Assembly (NCBI GenBank): GCA_024403035.1
Contig: JAKSSP010000007.1
Location: forward strand, 17,414 to 81,413
Reading direction: 5' to 3'
Source: Mogibacterium sp.
Lineage (GTDB): Bacteria > Bacillota > Clostridia > Peptostreptococcales > Anaerovoracaceae
Length of the DNA stretch: 64,000 bases
This document shows, one piece after another, positions 60,529 to 64,000 of the stretch. The translations under genes and the position numbers were made by a program. The notes below the pieces were generated by a model that was not told the origin of the DNA, searched no databases, and was given only the letters and a program-made list of their open reading frames with translations. Positions within the stretch are counted from its first letter, which is position 1. Each line of letters starts with the position of its first letter.

Positions 60529-61230
60529 ATGGGATTATTTTACGAAGCAGACAAGACATTTGAACAGCTGATGGATGAGAAGAAGAACTTCGTTTTCATC
60601 GGCGAAGCGGGCTCGGGAAAAAGCGAGATCGTGCTGAATATCGCCAACAATCTTGCGGAGAAAACGGGGAAGCAGGTAGACCTTTTCGACCTCGACCAGA
60701 CAAAGCCTCTCTACAGGTCCCGTGATATGCAGCAGGACTTCGCGAACAGAGGCGTCAACATAATCTACCAGGATCAGTATCTTGACGCGCCTGTCATGGT
60801 GGGCGGAGTCAGGGTCTCGCTCATCTCAGATCACTACACGCTGCTCGACATAGGCGGCGGCCATCAGGCAGCCAAGTTCGCGGGCGCGTACAGCGATCTT
60901 CTCAGCAAGGATGACGCCGTTCCGGTCTACATCGTGAATCCGTACAGACCGTGGACAAAGAGCGTCGATGCCATAGACGGCACTATGCAGCACATACTCG
61001 GGTCCATGAGGCTCGATCATATTTACATCCTGGGAAATCCGAATCTGGGATACGCTACATCAGTTAATGAATTCATGGATGGTCTTGACAAGATCGACGA
61101 GTTGTTTGACGGTTACGTTACCGTAAACAGCGCGTGCGTCCGCAGAGAAATCTTCGAAGAGGCGCAGGCAATGACTGACAAGTCGCTCGTGCCTCTCGAT
61201 CTCTTCCTGACCTACTCGTGGGTTGATTAG
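60529..61230 (+). CDS. P-loop ATPase of unknown function ahead of the 2-oxoacid oxidoreductase genes
   Basis: 233 residues. Walker A is FIGEAGSGKSE (Lys31-Ser32), followed by NLAEKTGKQVDLFDLDQTKP, reminiscent of MinD/Mrp/CooC-like (SIMIBI) ATPases. YTLLDIGGGHQAAKFAGAYS stands where a Walker B/switch is expected. The ATG at 60529 is forced, as an in-frame stop lies at 60523-60525, yet no ribosome site is at normal spacing. It precedes the ferredoxin-like subunit by 40 bases on the same strand. A role in assembling or regulating the iron-sulfur/TPP enzyme is possible but unproven. Confidence 0.8.
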   Translation: MGLFYEADKTFEQLMDEKKNFVFIGEAGSGKSEIVLNIANNLAEKTGKQVDLFDLDQTKPLYRSRDMQQDFANRGVNIIYQDQYLDAPVMVGGVRVSLISDHYTLLDIGGGHQAAKFAGAYSDLLSKDDAVPVYIVNPYRPWTKSVDAIDGTMQHILGSMRLDHIYILGNPNLGYATSVNEFMDGLDKIDELFDGYVTVNSACVRREIFEEAQAMTDKSLVPLDLFLTYSWVD

Positions 61231-61270
61231 TATAAAAGTAAGATATTGTTAGGAGAAGGAGGACCAATTA

Positions 61271-61474
61271 ATGGCAAGAATCGAAATCACCACTGAAGCT
61301 TGCAAATCATGCTCCTACTGCGTAATCTCATGCCCTAAGAAGTGCATCGAGATAGGCGAAAAGGTTAACTCCAAGGGATATCTCTACGCGGCTTCCGTAA
61401 GGCCAGAGGACTGCATCGGATGCGCCATGTGCGCTCAGATCTGTCCTGAGTCGGCGATCGAGGTATGGAGATAG
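61271..61474 (+). CDS. 2-oxoacid:ferredoxin oxidoreductase, ferredoxin-like delta subunit
   Basis: 67 residues with two [4Fe-4S] binding motifs, CKSCSYCVISCPKKC and CIGCAMCAQICP. It is the electron-carrying subunit of four-subunit KOR/VOR enzymes. AGGAGG ribosome site. It lies 14 bases before the alpha subunit gene. Confidence 0.93.
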   Translation: MARIEITTEACKSCSYCVISCPKKCIEIGEKVNSKGYLYAASVRPEDCIGCAMCAQICPESAIEVWR

Positions 61475-61488
61475 GAAAGGAGACTGAC

Positions 61489-62568
61489 ATGGCAGAAAGA
61501 GTATTCATGAAAGGAACAGAAGCGATCGCAGAGGCTGCTGTAAGAGCAGGCTGCCGCTTCTTTGCAGGCTATCCTATCACTCCGCAGAACGAGATCCCTG
61601 AGTACATGGCAAGAAGGCTTCCTGAGGTAGGCGGTACATTCGTACAGGGCGAGAGCGAAGTAGCTTCCGTAAACATGCTGTACGGCGCGGCTTCGACAGG
61701 AATCAGAGCCATGAGCTCGTCCAGCTCATGCGGCATCTCGCTGTACAGCGAAGGCGTATCCTATTGCGCTTCGGCACGTATCCCTATGGTTTACGTAAAC
61801 GTACAGAGAGGCGGCCCGGGAATCGGAGCCATCCAGCCGGCACAGCAGGACTACATGCAGGCTACAAAGGCATCCGGCAACGGCGGATTCAGAATGATCG
61901 TGCTCGCACCGGACTCAGTCCAGGAGTGCGTAGACATGGTATATGAGGCTTATGACCTCGCAGAGAGAGACCAGAACCCTGTACTCGTCCTCACAGACGG
62001 CGTAATGGGCACCATGATGGAGCCTGTTGTACTCCCGCCTATGAAGACTGACGAAGAGCTCGCAAAGTGCAGGGAGAAGTTCCTGCCAAGAGCAATCATT
62101 GGACATCCGCTCGGACAGCAGGCGTTCTGCAGACCGGGATCGGTAGGCGATGGACAGGAGAAGGTAAACATCGATGCTGCGGCCATGTATGAGACATGGG
62201 ATAAGGACATCAGAGTAGAAGAGTACATGATGGACGACGCAGAGATCGTGTTCGCTGCTTACGGAATCAGCGCGCGTATCTCCAGAGCAGTCATCAGAGA
62301 GCTCAGAGCCGAGGGGATCAAGGCAGGCATGATCAGACCGATCACGGTTTCGCCGTTCCCTTACGACACATTCAAGAACCTCGACTTCAACAGAGTCAAG
62401 GGGATCATCGATGTAGAGATGTCGATCCCTGCACAGATGAGATGGGATATCGATTACGCGGTACAGGGCAGATGCCCTATCCACGAAGTCCTCAGATCCG
62501 GCGGTCAGCTGCTGACCAACGACCAGGTCAAGAAGGGTGCAATGGAATTCATTAAGGAGGTGCTGTAA
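61489..62568 (+). CDS. 2-oxoacid:ferredoxin oxidoreductase, alpha subunit (VorB/KorA-like)
   Basis: 359 residues from the ATG at 61489 (AAAGGAG upstream). Pyrimidine-binding half of the TPP enzyme: RAGCRFFAGYPITPQNEIPE, FVQGESEVASVNMLYGAAS and SSSSSCGISLYSEG, followed by the transketolase C-terminal-like domain (VFAAYGISARISRAVI, MIRPITVSPFP). It oxidises branched-chain or other 2-oxoacids to acyl-CoA with ferredoxin. The sequence fits the 3-methyl-2-oxobutanoate (Vor) type best, but 2-oxoglutarate cannot be excluded. Its stop overlaps the next start (TAATG). Confidence 0.93.
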   Translation: MAERVFMKGTEAIAEAAVRAGCRFFAGYPITPQNEIPEYMARRLPEVGGTFVQGESEVASVNMLYGAASTGIRAMSSSSSCGISLYSEGVSYCASARIPMVYVNVQRGGPGIGAIQPAQQDYMQATKASGNGGFRMIVLAPDSVQECVDMVYEAYDLAERDQNPVLVLTDGVMGTMMEPVVLPPMKTDEELAKCREKFLPRAIIGHPLGQQAFCRPGSVGDGQEKVNIDAAAMYETWDKDIRVEEYMMDDAEIVFAAYGISARISRAVIRELRAEGIKAGMIRPITVSPFPYDTFKNLDFNRVKGIIDVEMSIPAQMRWDIDYAVQGRCPIHEVLRSGGQLLTNDQVKKGAMEFIKEVL

Positions 62569-63329
62569 TGGCTGAGGAAAAGAAAGTCTATACCAGGACC
62601 AAAGGAATCATAGAAGGAGCTGTATCGGGATTCTGCCCGGGCTGCATGCACAGCACTATCCACAAGATCATCGGCGAGGCTGCCGAAGAACTCGGACAGC
62701 TCGACAACCTCGTAAGAGTAGAGGGCGTCGGCTGCTGCGGACTCGGACAGTTCTACGTTACATGCGATGAGACCATCGCTGCTCACGGAAGAGCGTGCGC
62801 CGTTGCGACAGGAATCAAGAGATCGTCCCCTAATTCGCTCGTCTACACATATCAGGGCGACGGAGACCTCGCCGCCATCGGACTGGCTGAGACACTCTCG
62901 GCTGCCAACAGAGGTGAGAACTTCACGGTCATCTTCGTAAACAACGGCATCTACGGCATGACAGGCGGACAGATGGCTCCTACGACTCTCGTAGGCATGA
63001 AATCGACAACGACACCTGGCGGACGTGATCCTGAAGAGCACGGCTATCCGATGCACATGAGCGAGATCATCAACCAGCTGACAGCCCCTCACTACATTGA
63101 GAGAGTCAGCTGCGATACGCCGCAGAATGTTATCAAGGCCAGAAACGCCATCAAGAAGGCATTCAAGTATCAGCTCGAGGGAAAGGGCTATTCGATCGTT
63201 GAGATCGTTACATCCTGCCCTACAAACTGGGGACTTGATCCGCTCAAGTCGCTCGACTTCCTCAGAGAGAAGATGTTTGCAGAGTATCCGCTCGGAGTAT
63301 TCCGTGACGGTGGAGAGAAGAAGCAGTAA
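62568..63329 (+). CDS. 2-oxoacid:ferredoxin oxidoreductase, beta (TPP-binding) subunit
   Basis: 253 residues. TPP/magnesium motif TYQGDGDLAAIGLAETL then FVNNGIYGMTGGQMAPTT, with the N-terminal FCPGCMHSTIHKII and VGCCGLG segments typical of KorB/VorA. It holds the thiamine diphosphate made by ThiN (encoded at 43548). AAGGAGG ribosome site within the alpha subunit gene. Confidence 0.95.
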   Translation: MAEEKKVYTRTKGIIEGAVSGFCPGCMHSTIHKIIGEAAEELGQLDNLVRVEGVGCCGLGQFYVTCDETIAAHGRACAVATGIKRSSPNSLVYTYQGDGDLAAIGLAETLSAANRGENFTVIFVNNGIYGMTGGQMAPTTLVGMKSTTTPGGRDPEEHGYPMHMSEIINQLTAPHYIERVSCDTPQNVIKARNAIKKAFKYQLEGKGYSIVEIVTSCPTNWGLDPLKSLDFLREKMFAEYPLGVFRDGGEKKQ

Positions 63330-63340
63330 GGAGGCAGGCC

Positions 63341-63892
63341 ATGGAAAGAAATCTTATGATCGCCGGATTCGGCGGACAGGGAGTTATGACAATGGGCAAG
63401 CTTCTGGCAGAGGCTACCTCGCAGGCTACTGACCTCAACGTCACGTTCTTCCCTTCGTACGGAGCTGCCATGAGAGGCGGCACGGCAAACTGCTACGTAG
63501 TTATTTCGGATGATCCGATCGGAGCTCCTGTGAGCTACAGCCTTGAGGATCTCGTGGTCATGAACGGACCATCTCTGCATCAGTTCCTGCCGAACCTCAA
63601 ACCGGGCGGCAACCTGTTTGTGAACAGCACTATCGTTACCGATCCTATCGAGAGAGACGATATCAACGTCATCAAGGCGCCGGTAACACAGATGTCCATC
63701 GACATAGGAAATCCAAGGGCGCTCAACGTCATCATGCTGGGCGTTTATGTCGGAGCGACTGACGCCGTATCGGCAGAGGTTATCGAAAAGGGCATCGCTC
63801 ACAAGTTTGCTGCCAAGGAAAAACTGATCGCACCTAACCTTGAAGCGTTCAGGATGGGTCTTGAGATCGGCCGCAAGCAGAAAGCGGAATAA
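63341..63892 (+). CDS. 2-oxoacid:ferredoxin oxidoreductase, gamma subunit
   Basis: 183 residues. The Gly-rich loop MIAGFGGQGVMTMGKLLAEA is the signature of the gamma/catalytic domain of pyruvate/ketoisovalerate oxidoreductases, followed by YGAAMRGGTANCYVVIS. It is the last of the four subunits and is followed by a terminator. Confidence 0.94.
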   Translation: MERNLMIAGFGGQGVMTMGKLLAEATSQATDLNVTFFPSYGAAMRGGTANCYVVISDDPIGAPVSYSLEDLVVMNGPSLHQFLPNLKPGGNLFVNSTIVTDPIERDDINVIKAPVTQMSIDIGNPRALNVIMLGVYVGATDAVSAEVIEKGIAHKFAAKEKLIAPNLEAFRMGLEIGRKQKAE

Positions 63893-63912
63893 CATTTCAG
63901 ACAAAAAGAAAT

Positions 63913-63947
63913 CACCGGGAACCATGGCGGCTCCCGGTGGTTTTGAT
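63913..63947 (+). terminator. Terminator of the oxidoreductase operon
   Basis: CACCGGGA with TCCCGGTG, inner CC/GG pairs, followed by GTTTTGATTTG. The last 50 bases of the window after it show no assignable gene. Confidence 0.85.
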
Positions 63948-64000
63948 TTGGCATTGGCTTACTTCCACGAAAAATTCAGATGCCGGTCGTTTTCCGCGCA

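Noticed and set aside
1-64000. CRISPR array or insertion sequence
   Set aside because: No regularly spaced repeats and no transposase-like frame were found on either strand.

Overview
The window looks like chromosome from an anaerobic, Gram-positive-type bacterium of the Bacillota, most likely class Clostridia; the family cannot be fixed from sequence alone. Pointers are a class III fructose-bisphosphatase, the paired GlgC/GlgD glycogen enzymes, Opp and YerB-type lipoproteins with lipoboxes, a class 1B dihydroorotate dehydrogenase with its PyrK flavoprotein, a flavodiiron protein next to a desulfoferrodoxin relative, a ferredoxin-dependent 2-oxoacid oxidoreductase, RqcH, and no trace of outer-membrane genes. 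Most genes are packed in operons with AGGAGG-type ribosome sites and 1-8 base overlaps.

Layout. 2-14451: a carbohydrate-storage operon (fbp 3' end, a 31-residue membrane peptide, a PrsW-type protease, glgB, glgP, glgC, glgD, glgA, a GH13-GH77 fusion, and a frameshifted HAD-SGNH fusion). 14477-20788: an oligopeptide ABC transporter (oppB-C-D-F-A), followed by a PepF-type M3 oligoendopeptidase that could digest its cargo. 22664-24964: a DUF3048 lipoprotein and a pyridoxal/pyridoxamine kinase.

24983-30251: tRNA-Ala(CGC) with a 5.2-kb island inserted at its 3' end. The island is bounded by an exact 23-bp repeat of the tRNA tail. It holds a 5'-truncated tyrosine recombinase, a TetR/small membrane protein/MATE efflux operon and an AbiEi/AbiEii toxin-antitoxin pair under a promoter flanked by two matched inverted repeats.

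30280-37727: an ECF transporter S component divergent from a remarkable 746-residue protein. That protein joins a GntR helix-turn-helix, an aminotransferase-I-like (MocR) domain whose PLP lysine is replaced by serine, and a class IV aminotransferase domain that keeps its lysine. Then come acetyltransferases, a LUD protein, a NifX-like/His-rich/FKBP fusion, a ROK kinase and an acyl-ACP thioesterase. 37900-39251: a 48-residue mini-desulfoferrodoxin followed by a flavodiiron protein, a likely oxygen-defence pair. 39301-44171: a GT4 glycosyltransferase, a CDF metal exporter, Hsp33, a flavin-binding oxidase-like protein and thiamine pyrophosphokinase. 44251-48612: pyrimidine synthesis (pyrC-K-D-F-E), running on into a DMT transporter and a nitrilase-family amidase.

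50423-54673: two small membrane proteins, then rluD, lspA, tRNA-Val(CAC) and rqcH on the minus strand; the last codons of rqcH are made of a decayed tRNA-Val half. 54746-57287: an ECF sigma factor with a membrane-anchored beta-propeller partner. 57429-60361: a C_GCAxxG_C_C redox protein, RarD, a TSCPD protein and a GT4 glycosyltransferase. 60405-63947: an unrecognised P-loop ATPase leading a four-subunit 2-oxoacid:ferredoxin oxidoreductase operon.

No CRISPR array, rRNA gene or complete insertion sequence was seen, and no stretch over 300 bases lacks an assigned feature.
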